Origin: Mesostigma viride
Taxonomy: Eukaryota > Streptophyta > Mesostigmatophyceae > Mesostigmatales > Mesostigmataceae
Assembly (NCBI GenBank): GCA_009746045.1
Contig: RPFO01002048.1
Span: forward strand, 185,001-249,000
Reading direction: 5' to 3'
DNA length: 64,000 bases
The translations under genes were made by a program, and so were the position numbers. Shown here in pieces: positions 32,482 through 43,760 of this stretch. The notes beneath the pieces were generated by a model. It saw nothing but the letters and a program-made list of their open reading frames with translations. It was not told where the DNA came from and searched no databases. Each line of letters opens with the position of its first letter. Position 1 is the first letter of the stretch.

Positions 32482-32787
32482 TTATTGCGCAGATGCTACC
32501 GTGAAATTCAAGGCTTTCAATCGACGTACTTCAACGTGTGGTGACACCAAATGTTCAGGGTGATATCTACCGTCGCTAAAATCCATCAAGAATTTCCCAA
32601 CCTCCGCTACGCAGGCCAGATCTACGCTCCTATACTTACATATGCCCGAACAGATCAAACGCCAACATATCGGTGATGGGGACGTCGGCACCAAAGCCTG
32701 GCACTCAAAAAGTGCTGGCTCTGGTTCCAGGCAGTGCCAGTGATTTTCTACCTGGCTGCATATTTTGGCCGATTGCAGAGCGTTCAA
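32482..32787 (-). CDS. Low-support ORF or exon
   Basis: A 101-codon minus frame from ATG to stop, ending MDFSDGRYHPEHLVSPHVEV. A strong donor GTAAGTATAG lies at about 32637 on the same strand; the short stretch before it reads GFGADVPITDMLAFDLFG in another frame, which looks more protein-like. So either a small gene or a single internal exon. No family recognised. Confidence 0.2.
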   Translation of the reverse strand: MNALQSAKICSQVENHWHCLEPEPALFECQALVPTSPSPICWRLICSGICKYRSVDLACVAEVGKFLMDFSDGRYHPEHLVSPHVEVRRLKALNFTVASAQ

Positions 32788-34005
32788 TCATCGCGGAGTC
32801 ACTGACGGGCTCCCACTAAGCCGCGCGAGCTGTGAGCATCCACAATCTAAATTGGCGGAGCTGTTTAACTCAAGAATTTTCCTGATAACCGGTCTTTCTT
32901 TATACCGGCACCATTTCGCGTTGCATCAACTTCTTTGGGGCACATTCTTTTAAACCGGAATTCTTTTTAAACGGTCATCACTTCAAGAGCCCAGAACCTG
33001 CCATGCTCCAAGTTTCCAAAAAAAGGGAACCTTCGCTGCCAGGGTCCTGCTCTCAAGGCCAGCCTGCTGACACAGCTGCACACCACACTAAGGAGGGTGC
33101 TCATTACCCCCACGTTGTTTTCAGCACTAGTTGCAGCTCTATACTTGATTTGACTAGTTGCAGGCACCACTAGCAGTAGTAACCGCTATAGTTGTATTAT
33201 CACGTGCCACCACTAGACACCCACTAGCAGCTAGTGGCCCCATAGGCAGCAGCAACAGCATGTGCAGTCCCATCAGCACAATCACACTGGCATCAACAAG
33301 CACAGCAGGCAACACCAGCAGCAATAGAGTACACTGCGTAGTCCATGCAGACTGCTACCCACACTTGCCTCGCCAGCAAGGAGCAGTAGTAGCACCCAGC
33401 AGCACGTGCATGACTCTCCACCACAGGCGTAGAGTAGACAGTAGTTACAGTCAGCAGCACACACTTTTGCTAGCAGCAGTCCAGTAACCAGCACTACATC
33501 CCTACGTCACAGTTGTTTTGTAGTAGTTGCAGTAAGTTGCACCAGAACCAGGTGTTGGCAGGGAGGTCAAAGTCGCCACTACTTGCACGGTCCACACAAG
33601 ATACTGTACCCACACACAGCATAGATCGTGTGTGCACACACAACAGCTGTCGTCCAGCAGCTGACAATACAGTACCCAACGTTTCCAGCTGCACCCTGGC
33701 ATCAACCAGTACCGGCTACAGTCTGCATCCAGACTCAACACTGAGCAACCAGTCATTCCAGTCTTTACAGTTTACTGTAAGAGCCTGTTTCCAGTTTGGC
33801 TCCACCCTCGTGTGGCGCACTCCATGTGAAAATATGGGGCTACACAACCTCGCCTTCATTTCCTTGCTGTTTTACCTCATGACCAGGGTGTCGTGTAAGG
33901 AGGGGACCCACTTAGGTACCCGACTACCCTCGCCCAGGATCTAGCATTTGTATTTATACATAGACAGCATCATGTGCAAGGACTCAGGGTGTCAAGAACC
34001 CTGTC
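32788..34005. other. Intergenic, CAG/ACT-rich degenerate tract
   Basis: 33150-33760 is dominated by degenerate CAGCAG, ACTAGCAGTAG and CCAGCAC words, which open several frames on both strands; codon order is not conserved between the words, so no gene is called. Confidence 0.4.
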
Positions 34006-34077
34006 TTGAACATGCCCATTATGCTGACCGTGCAGAAATCTATATAATACGGGCAATCATATTCGAGCCCTAATTAA
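34006..34077 (+). repeat. Left part of dispersed repeat interrupted by TTAA element
   Basis: Matches 31845-31907 (CATTATGCTGACCGTGCAGA, then ATTCGAGCCCTAATTAA). Ends with the TTAA at 34074-34077. Confidence 0.85.
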
Positions 34078-35795
34078 CTCTTCAACCGTCTGGACTGGAA
34101 CCACCGAAACGGACTGAGTTTGGGTATCTTTGTGCGCCTGAGAGTAACTAGCCAAATAACATTTTCTGGCCCACCCTTGGAACCAAGCATGCTTTTATAT
34201 CAAATAATGTTTGGGAAATTTGGTTGGTCACATATCTATGCCCCATGCATGCTATAAATAGCACCCCCCCCAGGGGGGTACGGTGCACATGGGGTTGGAG
34301 ACATATATAATGCATTATAGACCATTTACACAAATCAGGTGGCCCTGGCCTTTTAAAGGCAGTTTATTAGAATCACAGGCATGCCATCAATGCATTCACA
34401 GCATGAAATGTCACAGAACTGCACATGCTAGCTAGCAAACAGCCCAAAATAGCTCAGACCGTTATAACGGTGCAAGCTATTTTGGGACGGTTGCTAGAAC
34501 TGCCGTATAGGTTTCCTATCCCAAAGTGGCACAAAACAACAACTAGATGGCCACAAAAGCAATGCCAACACCATGTCCAGCATATAAGACACAAGCTCAT
34601 GCTATACAATAGGTGTAAGGCTCATATCAAGGCCTAAAGCGCGCGTACAAAGGGTGGCAAGGAGCTACATCACTAACACACCCAATGAACGACAGAACAC
34701 CTCTATGTTCTTGGAAACAATGAATAAAACAATAGGAATAAATTGGTATAATGCTCCCATGCAAACAGGTTATGGGTATCTCCACGATTTTCACATGCAA
34801 TGGATGCAAAACAAGAAGGTGGGCGATGGCCAGCAAAACAAGAAGCCACGCCTAACACTGATAAGAAAAGAACTTGTCTCGGGGTGCTTGACCAAGGAAA
34901 AGCATTGGGTAATCAACGTTACCATATTAGTGACCGATAACAATCGTTACCTCGCTATTTCCGTTGCAGCATCAGCTAACGGTGACCAAACATGGTCCAA
35001 AATCTGCTTGACCTGATGGTATTCCCCAACCATGACAAGCCGATGCGTAGAGGCAGCAAAACAACAAAAAGACAATCACAACCCCTCGGTAATAACTCTG
35101 ATATTAGCTTTAAACGATAATACAACTATATACGGCTAATAGAACACGCTTGGAGGCTAGAACGCACCAGGTCGGTACAGCAGATTACCTTTCTTGCGCG
35201 AGCCAGCACGCCAGAGTAATGGACGTAGCCTCGAGCCTTTACTGGCTGCCAATGCTAATAAATCTTGTTGGGAACAACGTACTAAATTGATCGATGCGCA
35301 GATGTCTGGGAAAATTCGGCCTAGCAACATGCAGCACTCGCATCATCACTGCCTGGCCGCTAACGTCATTTGCTGCGCCGACCAGCACCCCGAGACCCAT
35401 CTACGTATCTCCGAACCTTCCATGGCTAGGGATATTCAATTTTTAGGATCTAAGAATCATGCCTACAAAATTTGAGTCCAATACGTCAAGCCATTCTCTC
35501 GTACCAGTCAGTTCTTTGCACCGCCATAGCCGTGCGCGTCAATATTTTTCCTGCACGTCGGTCCCGTTGGACCATGGTACCCCCCTAACTTTGCTCAAGC
35601 ATATCTCCCTGGCCAGGTGTCCAAAGTACGGTCTGAAGTGCTCTACGGAAAGCTGACGTCTAGATCTTTCGATCCCCCCAGGTTTGACCGTTAAATTATT
35701 ATTGGCGCGGCGCCTGGTAGGCGCACAAACTCAGTCCGTTGGAGTGGTAGGACTTCAACTGGTACCACGAAAACGGCGCGAGAACGGTTTAAGAG
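34078..35795. mobile_element. Non-autonomous piggyBac-like TTAA element (copy 2), 1718 bp
   Basis: Flanked by TTAA on both sides (34074-34077; 35796-35799). Ends read CTCTTCAACCGT and, inward from the right, CTCTTAAACCGT, so terminal repeats are 12 bp with one mismatch. Second inverted words GGACTGAGTTTG lie about 34 bp inside on the left and 43 bp inside on the right. The empty site is present at 31.9 kb, which fixes the boundaries to the base. The interior is homologous to 15763-17388 (inverted) and encodes no transposase. Confidence 0.9.
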
Positions 35796-36133
35796 TTAAC
35801 AAATAGATATGCTCGGATCGTAGTACCTAAGTGCCCAGGATTTGTCCTATGTGAACGGACACTACGACTATGTGCCAAGTTATACAACGGCACTAGGACC
35901 GTTTGTCACTTAGTATCTTCACCAGATTATAGTATTGTGTCATGTGCATGTCATACCATGCCGTACTGAGTCATGCATGCGCATGCACTGGTCATGTTCC
36001 AAAATACCAGTTGTCGTTATCGACCCGTGGTCGGCCCATGACTGAGCATACCAGGGCCGCCGCCACAACTCACCTACCATAATTACCAATGTTCACGCTA
36101 CCTTGAGGTAGCGATGGAAAGCCACACCATATT
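35796..36133 (+). repeat. Right part of dispersed repeat interrupted by TTAA element
   Basis: Starts with the duplicated TTAA and matches 31904-32241 (GGATTTGTCCTATGTGAA, CATGTGCATGTCATACCATG, CCAGTTGTCGTTATCGACCC). Confidence 0.85.
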
Positions 36134-36345
36134 TGTCATCAAATTACAAATTTCAATGTATGCGTCTCATTTGAAGCCGAACATGAAAATAATGTCATGC
36201 ATCCAAAATTGATTAACCATTGCGGCTAGGTAAATCCACCATGAATTTACTACAGTATGTCCGCGTAATGTATCTTGAAGCCAGGCATGGTTAGGGGTAC
36301 TGGGGCGTAAACGGTGCTGTCTCCAGACCAGTAACTTGGTTAGGG
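36133..36345 (+). repeat. Dispersed repeat, partner of 6959-7170
   Basis: See 6959-7170; about 210 bp in the same orientation. Here it abuts the end of the 35796-36133 repeat, whereas that repeat's other copy (ending 32241) lacks it, so this is a separate unit. Confidence 0.75.
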
Positions 36346-36897
36346 GTTGAACTAGGGGTGGGGGCCTTGGATTCTAGAGGTCACGACCCAGGTTCCTGTC
36401 AGGAACGGGCTGCATGTTTTCACAGACTATTTTTTGCTGTGGTGTCAGCTGGCCCGTTTTTTCCAGTTGCCCAGGACAAAAAGGGGTGATTGGGGACTAA
36501 AGGAGCCGCACAAAGGCTGCGCTCTGAAGTTAAAAACTATTCGCTATCGAGAGAAGCGAGTCGGGGAGGGCGTCTCAGGGAGGCGAGGCAGCGCCAGACC
36601 TTTGTCGTGCCTTTTCGCTTCAGCACTGTGCGGCTCGGTCTGTCATGGTGTAGTAAAACCCCTTCCTTATTTTGGCTAATTCCGGAATGATGGAATGCTG
36701 CCTCTTTTGGGGGCCTTGCTTTTGGGGTGGCCACCGACTTGTGCCCTTTTGCAAGCAGCGGGCGCGTGCCCCTGCGGGGGTTATAAAAGCCTAGCGCTGG
36801 CTGAGTCGCCATTTCATATGTTGCGACACGCTCTCTAGCGCATGGTGGTCAAAAGATTAATCGGCGCGGTGGGTTAGCGCCAGGGGCGGGTCCAACC
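36346..36897. other. GC-rich stretch with TATA-like box
   Basis: A GC-rich block contains GTTATAAAAGCC at about 36780, followed 32 bp later by CATTTCATATGTTGCG. It resembles a core promoter or part of an LTR, but no ORF follows and no matching LTR was found. Confidence 0.3.
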
Positions 36898-37052
36898 AGC
36901 ATCATGATATGTATGGACTGCTATTATGCACATAAGGCATACAGGGAGGCCCCCTGCCCTTACCACTACAACTGTACATGATCTCAAAGTACTGTAGGTC
37001 AACTTTAGAAGTCCTCTGGAGAGGACTGAGTTGCTACAAACGACGTGTCTAT
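36898..37052 (+). mobile_element. Relic of a piggyBac right end without the hAT insert
   Basis: CCCTTACCACTACA, ACATGATCTCAAAG, GGACTGAGTT and ACGACGTGTCTA follow in the same order as 15690-15762, with TTAA decayed to TCTA. Upstream, the sequence matches the two sides of the hAT insertion joined together (GCATCATGATATGTATGGAC...GCACATAAGG against 14238-14261 plus 15656-15675). Confidence 0.6.
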
Positions 37053-37221
37053 TGCTACTACGCACTATTGACCTTATGTGTGTAGAGGTAACATAACGCA
37101 TTACGCGTGAAAGGAAGTGTCTACATGTATATAATGGTCAACATCGATAGGAGAGCACAGCTAATACAAATAGTAGTACAATTCAGCAACAACTACTTCA
37201 CCCCCAGAGCCTCTGCAACCC

Positions 37222-37430
37222 GGGTTGGCAATTACGCCGGACCTGAAAATACGAGTATATACGTCGGGCCTCAGAAGTACATTGGGCAAAAATACGTGTC
37301 TCATGACTGACACAATTCGCCCAAGTCCGGAAGGCATATTTTTCGAAAAATACGCGTATTTTGGACGGACCGCACAGGTTCGCGTATTCCCGTATTTTTG
37401 CGGCTCGGTACGGCGTATTTGCCAACCTGG
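37222..37430. mobile_element. MITE-like element, ~210 bp
   Basis: Inverted ends GGTTGGCAATTACGCCG and GGTTGGCAAATACGCCG (inward). Flanks TCTGCAACCC and TCTGCGAACCC suggest an imperfect ~10-bp target duplication, as made by Mutator-like elements (tentative). Internal inverted words of AAATACGCGTATTTT type make it strongly foldable. Confidence 0.55.
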
Positions 37431-37913
37431 TCTGCGAACCCTGTAGCTAGCCCCCCTGGACCGCATGGACCCCTAATCCTACCATCTGCTGGCAAGCGTC
37501 AGGGTCAGAGAGGGGAGAAAGGGGGGGGGGAAGGGGATCAGTTAGGCACTTTCTGGTATGTAGTACACGATTAATGTGTACAATTAATCATTCATTCTTT
37601 GACTTTGGATTTAATTCTGCCACTTTGTTTCACTTATAAAATTCAACTTACATAACAGTAAATGTTTAGAGATGTCTAGTTTACATATATGCACTTTTAC
37701 AAATGTGGTGCTTCAGATTTCTTTACAACATGTAAGCAAGCACCCTAAAGTGCTCACAATCGTCAAGGGTAGAAAGTTCATAAATTTGTAATAATGGATA
37801 ATGAATGTTAACGCTACGTATAGCTCGAGGCGGATTCTTTTCGACAGTGAGCGGTTGTGTCACGCACTGGCTGGTAGTAGTCAGTCAAAGCTCGATCATC
37901 AATTTAAACTTGC
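37431..37913. other. Intergenic, AT-rich
   Basis: A G/A-rich run near 37510-37540, then AT-rich DNA; nothing recognised. Confidence 0.35.
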
Positions 37914-38047
37914 CTCAGGATCTGGCCCCACATCTCCTCCTGTCGGGTTGTCAGCTTCGAGGCCATCTGAAGCGCTTTCAGGGCGTGGACGATGTGACTC
38001 CTGTGTGGTGCCAGCAAAGGAGGCACCTCCTCCAGCCTCGTAAGGGC
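37914..38047 (-). CDS. Exon-like island, unknown protein
   Basis: GC-rich island bounded on the minus strand by TTCCTTGCAG (acceptor) and CTGAG before GCAAGT (a GC-type donor). The frame reads ALTRLEEVPPLLAPHRSHIV, HALKALQMASKLTTRQEEMW, GQILR: an amphipathic helical sequence without stops. No family recognised. It may belong with the exon at 39706-39970, which ends in the same kind of donor on the same strand; a transposon fragment lies between them. Confidence 0.35.
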
Positions 38048-38756
38048 CTGCAAGGAACATGATGATGCATGCCACATGGCAAACAGGGAAGCAATGAGCA
38101 ATGTGTATATCATGTATGCAGATACTACATAGATTGACATTATGTGGCCAAGCCCATTTTTGGAAGAACCAAAAGATTAGAAAGGGCGAAGCCAATTTAT
38201 TTGGAGAGGTGCGTGAGAGAAGAGGCATGTTCAGCATTTCCATGGGCATCTACAACTTGGAAGGTGAACCTGATACTCCATATGGGATTCGTACGGCTGA
38301 CCTGGCATTCGTATGTGTTCATAACATGATACGGTGCCCACCTCATTCATACGCCATTCATGTGTCCCCCCCACCCCCACCCCCACCCTACGTACGGATA
38401 TATACATCAAGACCTCATCACTTGGGGTTTCAGATCTGGCATGGGAATCATCATAAGAGGTGCCGCTACGCATCATGCCATGCATTTTCATACATTCTAG
38501 GGGCATGGTAGCATGATGTCATATAAGGAAACCCCGACTATGATCATGGAAGTCCCCACTCCCCATCCAGCCATACAAATTTTCACAAATAGCATCATGC
38601 AAGCTACGAGCCATACTCCACCCGTGGAATTCATACGAAAAATAACACTAACAATGATGATACACATAATAATAATAATAATAATCATAACATTAAAAAT
38701 AGTAATAATAATGACAATAATACTAATAGTAAGGACGTGTCGCATTTCTGATTAGA
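38048..38756. other. Intergenic with AAT-rich tract
   Basis: A C/A run at 38367-38390 and an (AAT)-rich tract at about 38668-38735. A 136-codon plus frame (38101-38511) crosses the C/A run and has no domain. Confidence 0.4.
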
Positions 38757-39290
38757 CTAGGCAGCGCAAAATAGCATTTGTACGACATCTTGCTTGAACC
38801 AGTCAGGTAGACACCGCCCTTGGCCTGGCCACCCCCCAGCGGCTTGGCCAGCCAGGGCGGCATATTCTGACATGGCCAGCCTGGCCCCAAGGACTGACAA
38901 CCCAGAAGGGTTGGAAGACCAGCCATCAACTATACAGATCAGTTGCTGGCCGACCTCAATCATGGTCCCAGCTCAGTTTGAACACCGTATTCCCTCCCTC
39001 TCTCTCTCGCTTGGACTGGCATGCAGGACAAGAAGCGATGGCAGACCATTGTCCAGGCCCACACGCCAGCCCCTGTGGGCAAGCCCCCTCCTCCCAGGAG
39101 AAAGGGGCGCTTTGCTGAGTAGTGTACTGTAGCTAGGATTTTGGTAGATTAGATTAGATAATTAGATTAGAGCTAGCTCAGTTAGTTTTCACGGCTTCGT
39201 TCACCCCCACCCACCAGCAATTGTGGAATACGTGCTACATGATCTCTTAACGGAGTAATGTTACAATTTTATATTTTTTTAAATAGTGAT
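38757..39290 (+). pseudogene. Transposon ORF tail, family copy 3
   Basis: Plus-strand peptide pieces, spread over more than one frame: GRPAINYTDQLLADL, MVPAQFEHRIPSL, then MQDKKRWQTIVQAHTPAPVG, KPPPPRRKGRFAE and a stop at about 39118. Homology to copy 2 continues beyond the stop to the box ATGATCTCTTAACGGAG near 39250. Several frame breaks, so not functional. Confidence 0.6.
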
Positions 39291-39705
39291 GATAACGATA
39301 ACCAAGACTTCCGCATTAGGATCAGCAAAGGCCTAGAAGCATTAAACAAGCGACGCACTCGCGAACCAAAATGCACAACTGCACATGCAAGGAACGTGAT
39401 TACCAAGTAAGGAAACGACAAGTAAGAGCCGCTATTTCATGTTAGCAACGGGCAGGCTATACGAGACTAAGCACGATCTACTAGTCTACGCACGGCCATG
39501 ACAAGATACAAATGAGCGAGAAAAGGTGAATTATCCGGCGGCTCACGTGACGCAGTCACGACGTGTCTATTAATTAATCCGGCGGCAACAGCTGAAGCCT
39601 TCTGATCTAGTCCCTATCCACTAAATTAAAGATCTAGGAATTCAACCAACACGACATCACTTATGAAATCGATGCGTGCACAAAAATTTCTTATCATGAA
39701 CTTGC
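39291..39705. other. Intergenic, nothing recognised
   Basis: AT-rich sequence; contains the small palindrome CGTGACGCAGTCACG at 39546-39560. Confidence 0.35.
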
Positions 39706-39970
39706 CTGCAGGGATCATCACGACGGTAGGACTGAGGCCGTCTTCCGCGACGATCCCATGCGTGTGCGACGTGGCGCGGGTACCAGTGCCACCAACTGGA
39801 ATGGTTGACGCGGAAACCAAGAGCAGGAAGGCTACCAGGGCCAGCTGGAAATGCACGGAAACCAAGCTGCTGCACGTTGCAGCTCTCTGCGCATTAGGCC
39901 TTGGCGTCCTAAGGCACGGCTGGGCTGGAAGCTTTTGCGACCAGCTTGACATTGTTCCTGCTAATATCAC
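39706..39970 (-). CDS. Exon with possible signal peptide
   Basis: Minus-strand island starting after TTATTCTCAG (acceptor). ATG at 39952 opens MSSWSQKLPAQPC, then LVSVHFQLALVAFLLLVSAS, a hydrophobic core like a signal peptide or membrane anchor, then TIPVGGTGTRATSHTHGIV and VVMIPAG. It ends at CTGCAG before GCAAGT, a good GC-type donor. The protein would enter the secretory pathway if this start is right. No family recognised; downstream exons are not certain (see 37914-38047). Confidence 0.35.
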
Positions 39971-40990
39971 CTGAGAATAAGCGAAACCCTTGAATGATAT
40001 GGCGCCGTGAGCTTCAACGGTCAATGCCCTTCCCGACCGACGCCGCTTAGCGCTTGTAAGACTCCAGCGACGAGGCCGAATTAAATCTTATCAAATCGGA
40101 AAAACTTAAGCTACCATGGCTACCAGATGACGTGCGTGGGCGACACGTGACGCTTAGGGCTTTGTGAAACGACGAGATGTTAATTACTCGTTCAAGTCGC
40201 GTCCAGTTCAGTTTATTCCCGCGCCAAGGAGATGTTTCCAAGTCAAAGAAATTTTCCCACGTCAACTCAACTCAACGCCAACGAGAGCTGGCTGCGCCAG
40301 CATGGCTGACCGGAAAACAAACGAGATAGCATCGACGCATGGCTCTCCTCAAGAATTCAAGATATGCTCACTGCATGGTATCCCCTTCAATGTTGAATGG
40401 GTCCGGCGGCAAGTTATGGCCGTACAGGCGCGGCGCCCTCCAGTTTTTCGGGTAAATGGGTATTTGTATTGACCAATGGGAAATCGTTAGGCAAATCCAT
40501 TTTTCCATGTAAGCCTTAAACCTGATGCATGTCTACTGTATACCTACAACAACAACACCAACAGCTGTATGAAGTCACGTGGACACGTGCGTTACAACGT
40601 TGACTAAACGTTGTTGTTGTTGTTGTCAACCCACGCGGCACATGAGCAGCTTACTGCTCAACGACCCACGTTGTAACAACGTTCCCTCAACGTTGTAACT
40701 TTCACTTCCATCGGCGGAGCAATCGATTTTTCCGGGTAAATGGGTATTTTTATTTACCAATAGGAATATCATTAGGTGAAGAGGTACCACGTATCGACCA
40801 GCTGGTTACCAGGTGGTATCGACCAGCTGGAGCAATCGATTTTTCAAGTTTTGCAATCGTTCGTCGGCGGAGCAATCGTTTTAAATTGTTGTGGTTGTTG
40901 TTTGTCAGTTAATTGTTCAGTAATTGTCAGTTCATTGTCGTTGTTACGCACGCCGCACATGGGCACAGGGCAGCAGAGATTTGGAATGCT
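39971..40990. other. Intergenic with short repeats
   Basis: GGGTAAATGGGTATTT with flanks recurs at about 40450 and 40735; GGCGGAGCAATCG recurs at 40711 and 40866; CAA/TTG triplet runs lie at 40547-40640, with AACGTTG words. GTATCGACCAGCTGG occurs twice (40791, 40815). No gene recognised. Confidence 0.5.
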
Positions 40991-41153
40991 GGCGAAGATT
41001 TGGAATGATGGCATGCTGTTCAGTGTCTTGGCCCTCGGCCGTTTCCAAATCTCTGCTGCCCATGTGCGGCGTGGGCAACAACAACAACAAGAGATTTGGA
41101 AACGGCCGAGGGCCAAGACACTGAACAGCATGCCATCATTCCAAATCTTCGCC
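40991..41153. repeat. Perfect 64-bp-arm hairpin
   Basis: 40991-41054 and 41090-41153 are exact reverse complements around a 35-nt spacer containing ACAACAACAACAA. Sequence just upstream (40945-40985, CGCCGCACATGGGCA...) is in addition complementary to the arm end plus spacer. A transcript would form a long perfect stem as in small-RNA precursors, but no such locus is known to me here. Confidence 0.85.
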
Positions 41154-41426
41154 GAGATGGATGGTATCTGGCGGAGCCAATTTGAATTTTCGGAAGAACC
41201 GTTAGGTTCGCCAGAATTGGCGAAGCAGCCCGTGTTCTGTTGGGCCATCTGGTACTGTTAGACATGTCTGTGTTATAACTGTTATTCCACCGTATATAAT
41301 TAATTAATTAATTTAATTAAGCAGGACGCAGACGCGGCCAGTTCAGACTGAAACTTCAGATAAAGGCCCTGGCGGCACGAGTATTTAAATATTCATTTAG
41401 ATTAATTTCGAAATATCTAAATTAAT

Positions 41427-41600
41427 TTGGTCAAAGCCGGTTTCAACGTCGGATTAATTTAGATATTTTGGTCAAAGCCGGTTTCACCGTCAAATTAATC
41501 TAAATATTTTGGTCAAAGCCGGTTTCACCGTCAAATTAATTTAGATGATTTTTTGCCGAACGGGGTTCACCGTCGGATTAATTTAGTGGACTAAATATGC
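41427..41600 (+). repeat. 41-bp tandem repeat, about four units
   Basis: TTGGTCAAAGCCGGTTTCA recurs at 41427, 41468 and 41509, with a diverged fourth unit (TTTTTTGCCGAACGGGGTTCA). Each is followed by CGTC and an ATTAATTTAGA-type block. Confidence 0.9.
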
Positions 41601-42004
41601 AACATTTATAAACCAAATACGCAAATACGGCCAAATATCATTTATATTTGTCCGACCTGTGAACTGTTTCATATCGTCACTCTTTTTTCTTCCGACAACT
41701 TTTGGGACCAGCGGGGTTCGGCCAAGGCGCCGACGCGAAAGATTCCAGAGGACAGCATCTGACACTACCGGTAGTCTAACCAAGCAGCACGGACCGCTAC
41801 GGCTGTCGCAGGAGATCCCAAAGGTTCGCGATGACCGGGCTGCAGACCTAATTGCATTTTAGTATGGACATCATAAATAAATGGGCTTTTGACAGATCTG
41901 TAAAGTTAGGGCCCGAAAAATACAGATGGCTAGGCGTATATGCAGATCTGTTTTTTTATTCCAGATCTGTACGTAAACTCCGACGTAATGCCTTTACGTC
42001 TTCG

Positions 42005-43023
42005 GGGGTCGAGGTGCAGGCCGTGTTCACTTGTTCAGTACCTGGAAGCAAAATTCAGCCATGGCTACTGTACGAAAGCTAGAGGAATGTCAGCCGTATG
42101 ACCTGCACACGAGGGTAATTAAGAAATCAAGCCGAAGTTAATCCTGCATCTTAGCGAGCAGAATAATTGCAAACACAACAGCAATTGTGCGACAGACCAA
42201 ACAATAATGCCGCGTGCACTAGGCTCTGTATTCTGGTCACACCCATGTGCATTTGCTGCATTGGATTAGGCGCCATTACGAACTGAGTCGAGGGAAAACG
42301 CGAGGAGCGCCATCTAAGCAGTTGCTTGTCATGTCTATACGCCCGGGCATCTTATTATCTGTCTACCATGCACGCATTTTCCTTGGACGAATCAAACAGC
42401 TTTTGACATTTTAATGGCGACATTGAAGTCCGGCCACGACAATATAGCGCTGCTCAGAGCTTCGTTGCCGAGAAAGATGTGCTTTGTCCGGGCCGATAAT
42501 GTAACTCTGCATAGACCCCGGTAGCTTTCAGCATGCGCATATTGCTTGAGGTAAGCGAGCCACGACGCCTGCAGGTGCTCCTGCCGAGGTGGAGACCTCC
42601 GAGAGCACGTGGATTAGGCTCATGCGTCAAAGCAGCATCGACCTTCATTCTCCTGGTGTGGAAGGTCACTTTTCAGGATTAACATATCTGAATGTTGATG
42701 GCCTGTGCATTTTCTGTCAATTGAGCAGCGATTGAAACCATGAGCCATGCAAGTGTAAGGTGCAGAATTCAGTTGATGAACCCAAGCCGGTAATGTGCAG
42801 AATTGATGAACCCAAGTTATATGTGCAGATGTTTCGTCCCATTGGCTGTGTGCTAGTGCATGAACCGTCTAGGCCCTTGGCGTGTACTCACTTGCTGCAA
42901 CCGTGCCCACAGCTGCTTGTCAATACACGCGGCAGGCACAATGACTTTTGCCGCGAGGTGAAACATTGAACTCCCCCACACCTTGCATTTTTCACTCTTT
43001 GTTTTCCCTATCCATCCTACCCC
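42005..43023. other. Interior of the inverted-repeat pair, left
   Basis: No gene recognised. GATGAACCCAAG occurs twice near 42776 and 42806. Confidence 0.4.
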
Positions 43024-43760
43024 CCAGCACACACACATGCACACACACACACGCCCACATACTGCACATGCACACAAATGTTCACACACACACGCCCACA
43101 TACTACACATGCACACAAATGTTCACACACACATGCACACACGCACACACATACACACATGCACACATGCACACATGCACACATGCACACATGCACGCAT
43201 GCACACACGCACACACACACATGCACACACGCACGCATACACACATGCACACATACACACATGCACACACGCACACATGCACACATGCACACACGCACAC
43301 ACGCACACACGCACACACGCACACACGCACACACGCACACACGCACACACGCACACACGCACACACGCACACACGCACACACGCACACACGCACACACGC
43401 ACACACGCACACACGCACACACGCACACACGCACACACGCACACACGCACACACGCACACACGCACACACGCACACACGCACACACGCACACACGCACAC
43501 ACGCACACACGCACACACGCACACACGCACACATGCACACATGCACACATGCACACACGCACACACGCACACACGCACACATGCACACACGCACACACGC
43601 ACACACGCACACATGCACACATGCACACACCCACGTGCGCACATGCACGCTAACACATGCGCACACACTAACACACACATCGTCGTCAGAACACACATGC
43701 ACACAAATGTGCACACACCCACGAGCACACGTGCACATGCATACAATCCCACACAAACAC
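43024..43760 (+). repeat. (CA)-based minisatellite
   Basis: ACACACGC and ACACATGC octamers; the central part (43298-43530) is an almost uniform 8-bp repeat CACACACG. Long His/Thr or Val/Cys frames on both strands follow from the repeat. Confidence 0.95.

Noticed and set aside
36780-36830. LTR retrotransposon promoter (TATAAAAG)
   Set aside because: No second LTR, primer-binding site or gag/pol sequence in the window.
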